Below are positions 27,833-36,735 of a stretch of DNA of 64,000 bases, piece after piece (positions within the stretch are counted from its first letter, which is position 1; the number at the start of each line of letters is the position of its first letter). The stretch is from the NCBI RefSeq assembly GCF_001434405.1, contig NZ_AZFT01000030.1:17606-81605 (forward strand), read 5' to 3'. The position numbers and the translations under genes were made by a program. This stretch comes from Ligilactobacillus apodemi DSM 16634 = JCM 16172 (GTDB lineage: Bacteria > Bacillota > Bacilli > Lactobacillales > Lactobacillaceae). A model generated the notes under the pieces. It did not search any database, was not told the DNA's origin, and saw only the letters and a program-made list of their open reading frames with translations.

Positions 27833-28600
27833 ATGAAAAATTTTTCGACTAACTTATTTTGGCGCACCTATCCATTGCTACGACGCCTAGGACTCTTAGT
27901 GATCTACCTAATTTTTGCAATTTATATTATTCACATTACAATTGACGCTACTGCACTGGGGGCAAAACTTATCTATGCAATTGGTGGTGGTATTGTGTTA
28001 TGTGGCGCGTTATACTACGAGTATTTAAAGATACTTTATACTAAAATGACAACCGCTTTAACAATGCAAACCGATATTTTTGCCGCTAAAAAAGCACGAG
28101 CTGAACTGCTAAAAAGAGATGTTTTTAAGGGATTTAAAGGTTCTTTGATCATTTTTGATTCCTTATTATTAATGGATGAAGGTAAATATGAAGCTTGCCT
28201 TGCTCATATGGAAAAACACCGCAAGTTCTTCTTTGGCACACCAGACTATTTGTTCATCTATTGGCACAACCGCCTTTTATGCCATTATTTTTTGGACCAA
28301 CCAGCTGAAATGCTTAAATGTGGCCAAAAACTGGCAGAGTTTAAACAAAGTGATCAACGAAAATTTAGTCCGCTCTTCTCATTTGATGAGATCGATGGCT
28401 TAATCGCTTCAGCTAATGGGCTACATCAAAAAGCGATCCGCTGTTTAGATAAGCTTTCCGTGGAACGCTTAAATGCGCGAGAAAGATCTTATTACTATTA
28501 TATGTTGGCAACTGAATATCGGGCTTTAAACGATCAACAACAGGTCGGAAAATATCTCAAGTTGACACGTGAATATCAAAACACATTGACATTTGGTTGA
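27833..28600 (+). CDS. Membrane protein with TPR-like cytoplasmic domain, unknown
   Basis: This 255-residue protein has two transmembrane helices (about residues 20-40 and 47-65) and a long helical domain with a repeating pattern of tetratricopeptide-like helix pairs (DEGKYEACLAHMEKH, ANGLHQKAIRCLDKL, ALNDQQQVGKYLKL). I do not recognise the family. It is divergent from the ula operon and sits 19 bp before a DeoR regulator, so the two are probably co-transcribed. That placement suggests a role in sensing or regulating the ascorbate pathway, but this is inference. Confidence 0.7.
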   Translation: MKNFSTNLFWRTYPLLRRLGLLVIYLIFAIYIIHITIDATALGAKLIYAIGGGIVLCGALYYEYLKILYTKMTTALTMQTDIFAAKKARAELLKRDVFKGFKGSLIIFDSLLLMDEGKYEACLAHMEKHRKFFFGTPDYLFIYWHNRLLCHYFLDQPAEMLKCGQKLAEFKQSDQRKFSPLFSFDEIDGLIASANGLHQKAIRCLDKLSVERLNARERSYYYYMLATEYRALNDQQQVGKYLKLTREYQNTLTFG

Positions 28601-28619
28601 GCAAAGGGGGCACATTAAT

Positions 28620-29384
28620 GTGAAAAGTTCAAATCAAATCATCAAACAGCGACGAGATGAACTGACAACTTATTTAAAAAAGAGCCAAGTCGCCACGGTT
28701 AAGGAGTTAAGTGACTATTTAGGCGTCTCTGAAATGACGATCCGCCGCGACTGTGAGATCCTCGCTAAAATGGGGATCTTGGAACGCTCATTTGGTAAGA
28801 TCAGCTACCTAAAACAAGCTGATGAACAAAGTAAAACAGATCCACTAAATAAAATAAAAGGAAAAATCGCTAAAGAGGCAAGCAACTACATCGACAACGG
28901 GCAAGTTATTTTCATCAATTCCAGTAACACGGCTGCTAAAACACTCGAATACCTTACGGAAAAAAGCATTACGGTCGTAACCAATAATTTGCAGGCTTTA
29001 AAATATCAAAAAAATGCCCGCTCTAACGTTTTGTTGACCGGGGGAGAAGTTAACTACCAAAAAGAAGTATTAATCGGTGATATTGCCTTTAATTCTTTCA
29101 ATAGTATGCGTTCTAATGTAACTTTGATCGGCTGTAATGGGCTTGACGTCCAAACGGGCATTTCAACTTCGCAATTGAATGAAGCACGGATCAACCGCAA
29201 GATCATTGAAAATTCTGGCAAAGTTATCGTTTTAGCCGACTATACAAAAATCGGCAAAGTTTCTAATTTCACAGTCGGCAGTGTCACCGATGTTGATTTG
29301 TTGATCACTGATTCATTTGCCGATCCGAAAATGCTTGAAAAATTTGAAAATCACGGCGTCCAAGTAATTCAAGTCCCGATTTAA
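28620..29384 (+). CDS. DeoR/GlpR-family regulator, probable ula regulator
   Basis: A 254-residue DeoR-family protein: N-terminal winged helix (VATVKELSDYLGVSEMTIRRDCEIL) and a C-terminal sugar-phosphate-sensing domain (IFINSSNTAAKTLEYL, TVVTNNLQAL, LIGCNGLDVQTGIST). GTG 28620 is chosen because AAAGGGGG lies 9 bp upstream. UlaR, the ascorbate repressor of enterobacteria, is of this family. Its position divergent from the ula operon makes it the best candidate ula regulator, although a second DeoR gene lies just beyond, converging on it. Confidence 0.85.
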   Translation: MKSSNQIIKQRRDELTTYLKKSQVATVKELSDYLGVSEMTIRRDCEILAKMGILERSFGKISYLKQADEQSKTDPLNKIKGKIAKEASNYIDNGQVIFINSSNTAAKTLEYLTEKSITVVTNNLQALKYQKNARSNVLLTGGEVNYQKEVLIGDIAFNSFNSMRSNVTLIGCNGLDVQTGISTSQLNEARINRKIIENSGKVIVLADYTKIGKVSNFTVGSVTDVDLLITDSFADPKMLEKFENHGVQVIQVPI

Positions 29385-29413
29385 CATAAATGATAATTTT
29401 TTTGCAAATAATA

Positions 29414-29465
29414 AAACACGAATAGTTCGCTGAAGATATCCGCAGCGGACTATTCGTGTTTTTAG
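29414..29465. terminator. Shared terminator between convergent DeoR genes
   Basis: AACACGAATAGT and ACTATTCGTGTT form a long stem with CGCTG/CAGCG inside, T-rich on the plus-strand side and A-rich before it. Confidence 0.88.
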
Positions 29466-29468
29466 CAA

Positions 29469-30221
29469 TTATTTTTCAATTTTAGTGTAAGTTTGATAAT
29501 GTTCTAACGTATCGGGCGAAACACTACTATTTGTGAGTAATACATCAACATTATATAAACTATAGAAGTTGTAAAAATCGTTACGGTTGAATTTATATTT
29601 ATCCATAACAACGATTTTTTCTTGGGCATTATTTAATCCTAACGCCTCAGCTTGCCCTTCTTCGGCATTAGCACTCATCATACTGTCATTATTGACCCCA
29701 TTTACGCCCACAAAAGCCTTGGTAAACTTAAGATCTTCTAGGACTTTGATCGTTAAACTCCCAATAAATTCCCCCGAGTGTTTGCGATAATTGCCCCCCA
29801 CTAAGATCAACTCAGCGTTTGTCTTTTGCCAAGCTTCAAACACCGGTAAACTATTGGTCACCACGCGTAAACTATCGGGTTGTTCAACATAATCAACGAT
29901 CAATTCTAGCGTTGTCCCAGCTCCAATATAGATCGTATCGCCCGCTTTGATCTTGGCGGCAGCTAACTTAGCAACTTCTCTTTTTTCAGCTAGATGTAGC
30001 TCTTTTTTCTGATTACGTGATAATTCTATCTCACCACTATTTTCAAGGCGTTGCGCGCCACCATGCAAGCGGATCAATTTCCCACTCTTATCTAATTCAT
30101 CCAAATCACGTCGGATCGTCATATCAGAAACATTGAGCGCTTCGATCAATTCGCCTACAGTGACGATCTCTTTTTGTTCAACTATTTCAACGATTTTCAA
30201 TAAGCGTTCTTTTTTTAACAT
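29469..30221 (-). CDS. DeoR/GlpR-family transcriptional regulator
   Basis: A 250-residue DeoR protein with winged helix (IVTVGELIEALNVSDMTIRRDLDEL, LIRLHGGAQR) and effector domain (TIYIGAGTTLELIVDY, RVVTNSLPVF, LVGGNYRKHSGEFIG). The LxRxHGGA signature is classic, in contrast to the neighbour at 28620, which lacks the histidine. ATG 30221 is chosen because AAAGGATC precedes it. A promoter TTGTTT-N16-TATCAT lies just upstream. Its target is unknown; LacR-, FruR- or UlaR-like roles are all possible. Confidence 0.85.
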   Translation of the reverse strand: MLKKERLLKIVEIVEQKEIVTVGELIEALNVSDMTIRRDLDELDKSGKLIRLHGGAQRLENSGEIELSRNQKKELHLAEKREVAKLAAAKIKAGDTIYIGAGTTLELIVDYVEQPDSLRVVTNSLPVFEAWQKTNAELILVGGNYRKHSGEFIGSLTIKVLEDLKFTKAFVGVNGVNNDSMMSANAEEGQAEALGLNNAQEKIVVMDKYKFNRNDFYNFYSLYNVDVLLTNSSVSPDTLEHYQTYTKIEK

Positions 30222-30278
30222 CAGCTTGATCCTTTCATTTTTATTCACTTCAAATGATACCATATCCGCTCTTACAAA

Positions 30279-30418
30279 CAAAAAAGACCAGAGAACAAGA
30301 TTCTCTGGCTGAAGTTAAAAAGTCGCTATATCTTCCTGCTGATTACAGAAAGAAGGTATTAAGTAGGTCAATTATTTGACCCACACTCAGTCTAGCGGAT
30401 ATTTATACTTTCTTTCAA
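30279..30418 (-). ncRNA. Candidate structured RNA between DUF1129 and DeoR genes
   Basis: On the minus strand the interval begins after the DUF1129 terminator and ends with an intrinsic terminator (CCAGAGAA/TTCTCTGG plus a T run, 30279-30308). Inside are a 12-bp long-range pairing (30348-30359 with 30405-30416, one mismatch) enclosing the hairpin GGTCAA-ttat-TTGACC (30366-30381). No ORF fits. It could be an independent small RNA or an attenuating leader for the DeoR gene, which has its own promoter-like sequence after the terminator. No known Rfam family was recognised. Confidence 0.45.
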
Positions 30419-30477
30419 GTAAAAATCCACTTTTTTAACTATACCTTAAAAGAGTACGATCAACTATTATTTTTCAC

Positions 30478-30507
30478 TAAAAAAGTGCCGCAAGCGACAC
30501 TTTTTGC
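30478..30507 (-). terminator. Terminator of DUF1129 gene
   Basis: AAAAAGTG-CGC / GCG-CACTTTTT with T run on the minus strand. Confidence 0.8.
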
Positions 30508-31233
30508 TTAAAACATTACACTTTGGTAATTGTATTTTTTCTTTAAATAACGCCGTACCAAGTAGGCACCTAAAGCTAAGATCGCATAAACGATCGGTTC
30601 CATCGTTCGGTTGATCGAAGCTGGAATAAAGGCAATGATCCAAAAGGCTACGACCCAGATTAAGATCAATTCTAAGGTAATCAAGATCGTTCTAAACCAA
30701 CGCTTACGCCCTTTTTGTTTCCGAGCTTCAAACATACTCCGATAAAAGAAGGCTAACCCCACACCAGCGATCGTTGAGGTTGCAAGCAAGGTGATCCAGC
30801 CACCACTGAGTTCAGCTTGTTTTGGTGAGAACAAGCCCAATAGCGTGTACATGATACAAAACATCATAAACATGATCAAACCGTTATCCAAGGCTAAGAT
30901 CCAAAACTTAGGCAAAGTCGTTTTCTGTTCTTCTTTTTTAGGTCCAGAAATGATCTCTTCGGCTCTTTCGGTCACTGTACCATAAAGCTTGGTAGCCACG
31001 ACCCCTTGCTGTTGTTTATCTTTTAATTCTTGGTACATTTCAGTCAAGACTTGTTCTTTTTTCTCTGGATCATAGCCTTTTTCAGTTAAGGCTTTATTTA
31101 GGTGAAAAAGATAGTCTTCATTACGTTTTGTCAAGCCAGCAAAACGTCCATCTCGCATGGTCACTTGCACTTCTTTTGCGCGTGCCTGTTGTTTTTTTGC
31201 CGCATTTTCATTGCGTTTGCTGTTATCTGCCAC
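30508..31233 (-). CDS. DUF1129-family membrane protein
   Basis: This 241-residue protein has a charged cytoplasmic N-terminal half (LTKRNEDYLFHLNKALTEKGYD, predicted helices) and four or five transmembrane helices in the C-terminal half (about residues 100-235). It matches the DUF1129 family, which is conserved in Lactobacillales directly downstream of ychF, as here (44 bp). Its function is not known. Confidence 0.88.
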   Translation of the reverse strand: MADNSKRNENAAKKQQARAKEVQVTMRDGRFAGLTKRNEDYLFHLNKALTEKGYDPEKKEQVLTEMYQELKDKQQQGVVATKLYGTVTERAEEIISGPKKEEQKTTLPKFWILALDNGLIMFMMFCIMYTLLGLFSPKQAELSGGWITLLATSTIAGVGLAFFYRSMFEARKQKGRKRWFRTILITLELILIWVVAFWIIAFIPASINRTMEPIVYAILALGAYLVRRYLKKKYNYQSVMF

Positions 31234-31277
31234 GAAATCGTCCTCCCAACTGGAACTGTTACTTTAGGTGTTCTTGA

Positions 31278-32378
31278 TTAAACATTAAATCTAAATTCAA
31301 TAATATCGCCGTCTTGCACTTCGTAAGCTTTACCTTCAAGACGTAAACGACCAGCTTCTTTTACAGCTTGCATGCTGCCATATTTATCAAGGTCTGCAAA
31401 AGAGACTGTTTCAGCGCGAATAAAACCACGTTCAAAGTCGGAGTGGATCACACCGGCAACTTGGGGAGCTTTCATCCCTTGCTTAAAGGTCCAAGCACGT
31501 GTTTCTTTTCCACCAGCCGTAAAGAATGTTGCTAAGCCTAATAATTTATAAGATGCACGGATCAAACGATCAAGGCCAGATTCTGTTACGCCTTCCATTT
31601 CCAAGAATTCTTGTTTTTCATCGTCGTCCATTTCGGCAATCTCTTCTTCTGTCCGAGCACAAACAGCTAAAGCTTGTGAGCCTTCATTTCCCGCAAATTC
31701 TTTGATTTGTTGGTAGTACTTCGAGCTATCTGGATCAGCCATGTCTTCTTCGGCGATGTTAGCCACGTAAAGTACTGGTTTAGAAGTCAACAAGAACAAG
31801 CCTTTGACGATCTTTTGTTCATCTTCATTGAACTCAAGCGAACGCACTGGTTGTTCAGCTTCCAAGGCTGGCTTGATCTTCTTTAACACTTCAAATTCAG
31901 CCACGGCATCTTTATCTTTTGTCCGGGCCACTTTTTCAACGCGCGCATAGCGTTTATTGACCGAATCTAAGTCGGCTAAGACTAATTCTAAGTTGATCGT
32001 TTGGATATCTTCTAACGGATCGACTTTATTAGCAACGTGCGTAATGTTTTCGTCGTCAAAAGCACGGACAACATGCACGATCGCATCCACTTGGCGAATG
32101 TTTTCCAAGAACTTGTTTCCTAAACCTTCACCCTTGCTTGCACCTTTAACGATCCCCGCAATATCGGTAAATTCAAAGGTCGTATGGACGATTTTTTTAG
32201 CGGGGATGATTTCATTGATTCGTGCTAAGCGTGGATCAGGAACTTCGACCATCCCCACGTTAGGGTCGATCGTTGCGAAAGGATAGTTCGCCATTTCTGC
32301 GCCTGCTTTTGTGATCGCGTTAAATAATGTTGATTTACCAACGTTTGGTAAGCCAACGATACCTGCTGTTAATGCCAT
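31278..32378 (-). CDS. ychF: Redox-regulated ribosome-associated ATPase YchF
   Basis: The 366-residue OBG-family protein has P-loop GLPNVGKSTLFN, switch region FTDIAGIVKGASKGEGLGNKF, and a C-terminal TGS domain (FFTAGGKETRAWTF, VQDGDIIEFRFNV). The NxxE replacement of the usual NKxD guanine motif makes YchF prefer ATP; here the motif position reads VANIAEED. It binds ribosomes and is linked to oxidative-stress responses in other bacteria. It is 22 bp after the DUF951 gene in a conserved gene string. Confidence 0.96.
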   Translation of the reverse strand: MALTAGIVGLPNVGKSTLFNAITKAGAEMANYPFATIDPNVGMVEVPDPRLARINEIIPAKKIVHTTFEFTDIAGIVKGASKGEGLGNKFLENIRQVDAIVHVVRAFDDENITHVANKVDPLEDIQTINLELVLADLDSVNKRYARVEKVARTKDKDAVAEFEVLKKIKPALEAEQPVRSLEFNEDEQKIVKGLFLLTSKPVLYVANIAEEDMADPDSSKYYQQIKEFAGNEGSQALAVCARTEEEIAEMDDDEKQEFLEMEGVTESGLDRLIRASYKLLGLATFFTAGGKETRAWTFKQGMKAPQVAGVIHSDFERGFIRAETVSFADLDKYGSMQAVKEAGRLRLEGKAYEVQDGDIIEFRFNV

Positions 32379-32400
32379 TTATCTATTCCACTCTTTCTTA

Positions 32401-32592
32401 CTAATCTTCAGTATTTGCCTTTTGCAAAACTTTTTTCATCTTCTTATCAAACTCTTTGCGGGGCATCATGATCAAGCGCCCACATCCAGTACATTGGATC
32501 TTGATGTCCATTCCCATGCGAATGATCTCCCAGCGGTTGACCCCACATGGATGTGCTTTTTTCATTTCAACGATATCGTGTAATTCATACAT
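32401..32592 (-). CDS. DUF951 family small protein
   Basis: The 63-residue protein carries the family signature HDIVEMKKAHPCG and a later CTGCGR, which together could bind a metal. DUF951 proteins are found next to parB/ychF across Firmicutes and are of unknown function. ATG 32592 is preferred: the AGGTGAGG ribosome binding site abuts the upstream ATG at 32598 too closely. Confidence 0.88.
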   Translation of the reverse strand: MYELHDIVEMKKAHPCGVNRWEIIRMGMDIKIQCTGCGRLIMMPRKEFDKKMKKVLQKANTED

Positions 32593-32605
32593 AAGCATTC
32601 CTCAC

Positions 32606-33484
32606 CTAGTCTAGTTGAATATCTAATATATCCAAAATCCGATTCAAATCATCTAACGACAAATATTGGATCTCGATCTTACCTTTTTTCGTCCGGGCAT
32701 TACCCTTGATCGAAACACTAGTCCCAAAGCGCTTCTTCAGTAGTTCTTCGCTCTTTTTGAGATGCGGATCAAGCGCAACTTTTTTCTTAGTTGCTTTCTT
32801 TGGTTCACTTTCACTATTCAATTCACTGACTAATTGCTCTAACTGGCGCACCGTCAAGTTTTCGCGCACTGTCTTTTTAGCTAATTGTGGTAAATTCTTC
32901 TTATTTTTAAGTGACAACAAAGTTCTAGCTTGCCCCATCGAAAGGTCGCCCGCTTGCAACATCTCTTTGACTTCTGGCGGTAAGCTCAATAAACGTAAAT
33001 AATTAGCGATATATGGCCGTGACTTACCTAAACGCTCTGAGACTTGCGCTTGCGTTAAGTGTAAGTTCTCCATTAAAGAATTATATGCTTGGGCTTCTTC
33101 TAAGGGCGTAAGATCTTCGCGTTGTAAGTTTTCTAAAACTGCAACTTCCATCATTTTTTCTTCATCAAACTCTCTTACAATTGCAGGAATCGTGGTCTTA
33201 CCAGCGATTTTTGATGCCCGATATCTTCTTTCACCGGCGATCAATTCATAGCCCATCACACTTGAAGACCTGACAATGATCGGCTGAAAAACACCTTGTT
33301 GTTTGATCGAAGCAGCCAATTCATCCAGGGCTGCTTGATCAAATGTGCGCCGTGGTTGATAAGGATTGGAACGAATATCTTCAATTTTTAATTCCACAAC
33401 TGCATCTTTAGCATCATCTGTTTCTTCAAAGTTTGAAAATAAGGCGTCTAAACCTCGGCCTAATGCTTTTTTCTTATTTGGCAT
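32606..33484 (-). CDS. parB: Chromosome partitioning protein ParB (Spo0J)
   Basis: A CTP-dependent DNA clamp that loads at parS sites and recruits condensin. The 292-residue sequence has the ParB/Srx domain with the CTP-binding RNPYQPRRTF and ELIAGERRYRAS boxes, an HTH (LTQAQVSERLGKSRPYIANYLRL) and a C-terminal dimerisation domain. The start overlaps the parA stop by 11 bp, indicating translational coupling. Confidence 0.95.
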   Translation of the reverse strand: MPNKKKALGRGLDALFSNFEETDDAKDAVVELKIEDIRSNPYQPRRTFDQAALDELAASIKQQGVFQPIIVRSSSVMGYELIAGERRYRASKIAGKTTIPAIVREFDEEKMMEVAVLENLQREDLTPLEEAQAYNSLMENLHLTQAQVSERLGKSRPYIANYLRLLSLPPEVKEMLQAGDLSMGQARTLLSLKNKKNLPQLAKKTVRENLTVRQLEQLVSELNSESEPKKATKKKVALDPHLKKSEELLKKRFGTSVSIKGNARTKKGKIEIQYLSLDDLNRILDILDIQLD

Positions 33485-34241
33485 TCGTCGCCAAAACCTC
33501 CCTTGCTAAAGCACTATACGCTAATGCTCCTTTAGATTTAGGATCATAATCCGCGATCGGCATCCCATAACTTGGCGCTTCCGATAATTTGATGTTACGT
33601 GGGATCACTGTTTCGTAAACCCGTTCACCAAAGTAGTTTTTGACTTCACTGACAACTTGATTACCTAAATTCGTCCGCGCATCAAGCATTGTCATCAAGA
33701 CGCCTTCGATCTTTAACGCTGGATTATAATGTTTTTTCACTAATTTGATCGTATTGACCAATTGATTTAACCCTTCGAGGGCATAATATTCGCTTTGAAC
33801 GGGGATCAAGATCGAGTCACACGTAGTAAAAGCGTTGATCGTCAATAGTCCTAACGAAGGGGGACAATCGAGTAAAATAAAATCATAATCATCACGTGAT
33901 AACACTAACGCATCGGCCAAGCGTTTTTCACGCGCAAATTGTGAAGCTAATTCGATCTCGGCCCCAGAAAGACGGATCGTTGCGGGAACCACATCAAGTG
34001 TGGGACGCGTTGTTTTTAAAATAATTTCGTCCAATTCAACTTCATTAACTAAAACATTATAAATATCTTGGTTGATCTCACCTTTATCGACCCCGATCCC
34101 GCTAGTTGCGTTGCCTTGGGCATCCATATCGATCAACAACACTTTTTGGCCCATATCTGCTAAGCTAGCAGCTAAATTTACACTAGTTGTCGTTTTACCA
34201 ACGCCACCTTTTTGATTGGCCAATGCTATGACTCTTCCCAA
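33474..34241 (-). CDS. parA: Chromosome partitioning ATPase ParA (Soj)
   Basis: A Walker-type ATPase of 255 residues with the deviant P-loop KGGVGKTTTSVNLA near the start, the A' box LLIDMDAQGN and the B box ILLDCPPSLG. It acts with ParB in origin segregation and control of DnaA. It lies between noc (11 bp) and parB (overlap). Confidence 0.96.
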   Translation of the reverse strand: MGRVIALANQKGGVGKTTTSVNLAASLADMGQKVLLIDMDAQGNATSGIGVDKGEINQDIYNVLVNEVELDEIILKTTRPTLDVVPATIRLSGAEIELASQFAREKRLADALVLSRDDYDFILLDCPPSLGLLTINAFTTCDSILIPVQSEYYALEGLNQLVNTIKLVKKHYNPALKIEGVLMTMLDARTNLGNQVVSEVKNYFGERVYETVIPRNIKLSEAPSYGMPIADYDPKSKGALAYSALAREVLATNAK

Positions 34242-34252
34242 ACTAACACCCC

Positions 34253-35080
34253 CTAGTCTTTATCGACCGGAATATCAATAATGATCCGATGAAAACCCTT
34301 AGTATCTTCTTCGGTCACGTTCACTTTGACCCCTGATTTTTCAACCATTTCAACGGTCTTTTTAAAAGTATTAACGACCACTTTTGGATCTGAAGTCACA
34401 CTTTTGACAGCGCGCTTCTTTTTCTTGGCTACTTTAGGTTCTGTCAATTTCTTGATAGCTTCTTCAGTTTCTTTGACTGACCAACCATTTTCCGTGATCT
34501 GGGCTAAGAGCTCTAGTTGCTTTGTTTCATCATCAAGCGTCAGTAAGCTTCGTCCGTGACGTTCCGTGATCGTCCGGTCTAAGATCGCATCTTGGACGGC
34601 TTGTGGGAGTTTTAACAAGCGTAACTTATTAGCGACAAACCCTTGGCTTTTACCCAATTCTTTGGCGAGATGTTTTTGGGTCAGATCATTTAGCTTCATT
34701 AAATGATCGTATGCTTTAGCTTCTTCGATCGCCGTTAAGCCTTCACGGTGTAAGTTTTCAATGATCGCTAACGAAGCAGATTCTGAATCGCTCATTTCGC
34801 GGACGATCGCAGGAACCTTTTCGTAACCCAACTTAGTGACCGCACGAAAACGTCTTTCACCGGCAATGATTTCATATTGGTCATCGGCTAATTTACGCAA
34901 AACGATCGGTTGTAGTAACCCGTGTTCATAGATCGTATCAGCTAATTCGGCGATACTTTCGTCACTAAAGATCGTCCGGGGTTGATTTTGGTTAGGCACG
35001 ATCTGACTTAATGGAATCTCTTGAACCCGATTTTTATCATTTGGTTCTTCTTTATTCTTTTTAAAAAATGAAAATGCCAT
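34253..35080 (-). CDS. noc: Nucleoid occlusion protein Noc (ParB paralogue)
   Basis: This 275-residue ParB-like protein has an N-terminal membrane-targeting basic/hydrophobic segment (MAFSFFKKNKE), the NQNQPRTIF and EIIAGERRFRAV boxes, and the HTH LTQKHLAKELGKSQGFVANKLRLL. The membrane-binding N-terminal helix and location just after rsmG mark it as Noc, which blocks Z-ring formation over the chromosome. ParB proper is the other paralogue two genes downstream. Confidence 0.92.
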   Translation of the reverse strand: MAFSFFKKNKEEPNDKNRVQEIPLSQIVPNQNQPRTIFSDESIAELADTIYEHGLLQPIVLRKLADDQYEIIAGERRFRAVTKLGYEKVPAIVREMSDSESASLAIIENLHREGLTAIEEAKAYDHLMKLNDLTQKHLAKELGKSQGFVANKLRLLKLPQAVQDAILDRTITERHGRSLLTLDDETKQLELLAQITENGWSVKETEEAIKKLTEPKVAKKKKRAVKSVTSDPKVVVNTFKKTVEMVEKSGVKVNVTEEDTKGFHRIIIDIPVDKD

Positions 35081-35083
35081 CTT

Positions 35084-35827
35084 TTATTTCCTCCCTTGGG
35101 GTGCCTGTAAAGGTTGTTTCGCTGGTGTCCCTGGTTTACGTGGATACTTATTTGGAGTTGGTTTTTTCTTATCGATCACGATAATATGCCGTGTTTCATC
35201 GCTTTGTGGTAATGTTGTTTCAATATCTTCAACGATCTTCCCGCCTAAAGTTGCGACTGCGTACTTAGCGTCGGCCAACTCTTCTTGGGCTTTTTGTGCC
35301 TTTAAGGCAATGAAACGCCCACCTTGTTTTACTAATGGTAAGCAAAACTCACTTAAGACGCTTAAACGCGCTACCGCACGGGCCGTTACCACATCAAAGC
35401 TTTCCCGAAATTCACTTTTCTTAGCTGCAAATTCCTCTGCCCGCGCATGGTAAAAGTGGGTGTCAGTCAACGCTAACTTCTGGGCTAATTCTTCTAAAAA
35501 TTTGATTCGCTTGTTCAATGAATCAACGATCGTCACGCGCAAATTAGGAAAAACGATCTTCATTGGGATCGAAGGAAAACCTGCGCCCGCGCCAACATCA
35601 CAGATACTCAATTCTTTTGTTTGGAGATCTGTCACTTCAAGCGCTGGTAATAAGGAATCATAAAAATGTTTTAAGTAGACCTCATTTTGTTTCGTGATCG
35701 CTGTTAAATTGACATGTTCATTTGTTTGAACTAAAAATTCGTAATACGTTTGAAACTGTTGCATTTGTTGGTCGGTGAGTACTACACCTTTTTTAGCAAC
35801 TGCTGCTCTGAATTCTTCTGGTGTCAT
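35084..35827 (-). CDS. rsmG: 16S rRNA (guanine-527-N7) methyltransferase RsmG
   Basis: A Rossmann-fold methyltransferase with the SAM motif [16 protein letters not shown], the following [16 protein letters not shown] and the VTARAVA segment of RsmG (GidB). It methylates G527 of 16S rRNA; loss gives low-level streptomycin resistance. 247 residues, with a basic proline-rich tail. It is the first gene of the noc-parAB block, 4 bp before noc. Confidence 0.96.
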   Translation of the reverse strand: MTPEEFRAAVAKKGVVLTDQQMQQFQTYYEFLVQTNEHVNLTAITKQNEVYLKHFYDSLLPALEVTDLQTKELSICDVGAGAGFPSIPMKIVFPNLRVTIVDSLNKRIKFLEELAQKLALTDTHFYHARAEEFAAKKSEFRESFDVVTARAVARLSVLSEFCLPLVKQGGRFIALKAQKAQEELADAKYAVATLGGKIVEDIETTLPQSDETRHIIVIDKKKPTPNKYPRKPGTPAKQPLQAPQGRK

Positions 35828-35852
35828 CTAGTTCCCCTATCCAAATCTAATT

Positions 35853-35890
35853 GTGAAACATTGTTTTATTTCTATGTTTCACGTGCTATT
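35853..35890. promoter_or_regulatory. Degenerate parS-like site upstream of rsmG
   Basis: GTGAAACA (35853-35860) and TGTTTCAC (35875-35882) are exact inverted halves. The second continues to TGTTTCACGTG, the first 11 bases of the 16-bp parS consensus, while the last five match poorly (12 of 16 overall). Location next to parAB/noc makes ParB binding possible. Confidence 0.4.
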
Positions 35891-35963
35891 ATAATAGTAA
35901 TTTATTTAATGGTGAAATACAAGTATCCGCCCCGTTAAATCAATAATTTTATCGTAGTTTGGA

Positions 35964-36719
35964 GTGAGCGTTATTTCCTCAAAAAATCTACTCGAATTGA
36001 CCGAGCCAACAACACCACGTTACCCCAAGATCTACTCAGATCTAGTCTACGCGACTAAAGAGCACCAAAGCTTGACACTGACTTTGATGACTCCCCCAGT
36101 TTTACCAAACACTAAGCCCCATTTTCCCTTGATCGTTTGGGTACCTGATTTGGATGAGACTGGTACTTTACGTCCTGATGCGCGGTTCGCACAATTATTA
36201 ACTTTGACTACTCGTGGCTATGCGGTCGCTTTAGTTTCTTACCGCCTTGACGATCAAACCCAAATGGTCAAAGATATCCACTCGGCAACGCGCTTTTTGT
36301 TGGATCATTCCTTTAAATACCACCTTGATCCTTACCGCTATCTTTTATTTGGGCAAGGACAAGGTGCCGATCTCAGCGCGCTTAGCATTTTTAATCAGGG
36401 ACAACAAAGTTTCAATGACGAAGACGTCCGTCGTTCACCGTTGCGTTATCAAGGCGCGATTTTACTGGCACCGCGCACGCCCGACCAACTAGTTACCGCT
36501 ACAACTACTGCGCCCAAAAAATTGCCACCTTTTCTCTTATTAGAAGCTAAACAAGAAAACGTCTCGCTTGCAGAGCTGGCGGAGGCTTTGACGAGTTTAC
36601 AACCAAAAACAGCGCGTTATTGCTTCGATGAAGCTACGCGTACGTCTGATGCCTTTTTCACCCCATATAGTTTAGATCTACTGTTTGATTTTATTTCTGC
36701 TAGTTTTGCCAAAAAATGA
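35964..36719 (+). CDS. Alpha/beta-hydrolase-fold protein lacking the nucleophile Ser
   Basis: The 251-residue protein follows the acetyl-esterase/Aes-type layout, with oxyanion-like WVPDLDE and the central helix after LLFGQGQGADLSAL. At the nucleophile elbow, where the family has GxSxG, it reads GQGQG (130-134): Gly replaces Ser, so it is probably not a hydrolase. The start is unclear: GTG 35964 overlaps the only GGAG, and ATT at 35973 is better spaced, while an in-frame stop at 35955 excludes anything earlier. It lies 16 bp before the HD gene and is likely co-transcribed. Confidence 0.65.
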   Translation: MSVISSKNLLELTEPTTPRYPKIYSDLVYATKEHQSLTLTLMTPPVLPNTKPHFPLIVWVPDLDETGTLRPDARFAQLLTLTTRGYAVALVSYRLDDQTQMVKDIHSATRFLLDHSFKYHLDPYRYLLFGQGQGADLSALSIFNQGQQSFNDEDVRRSPLRYQGAILLAPRTPDQLVTATTTAPKKLPPFLLLEAKQENVSLAELAEALTSLQPKTARYCFDEATRTSDAFFTPYSLDLLFDFISASFAKK

Positions 36720-36735
36720 TAAGGAACGTGATCTC

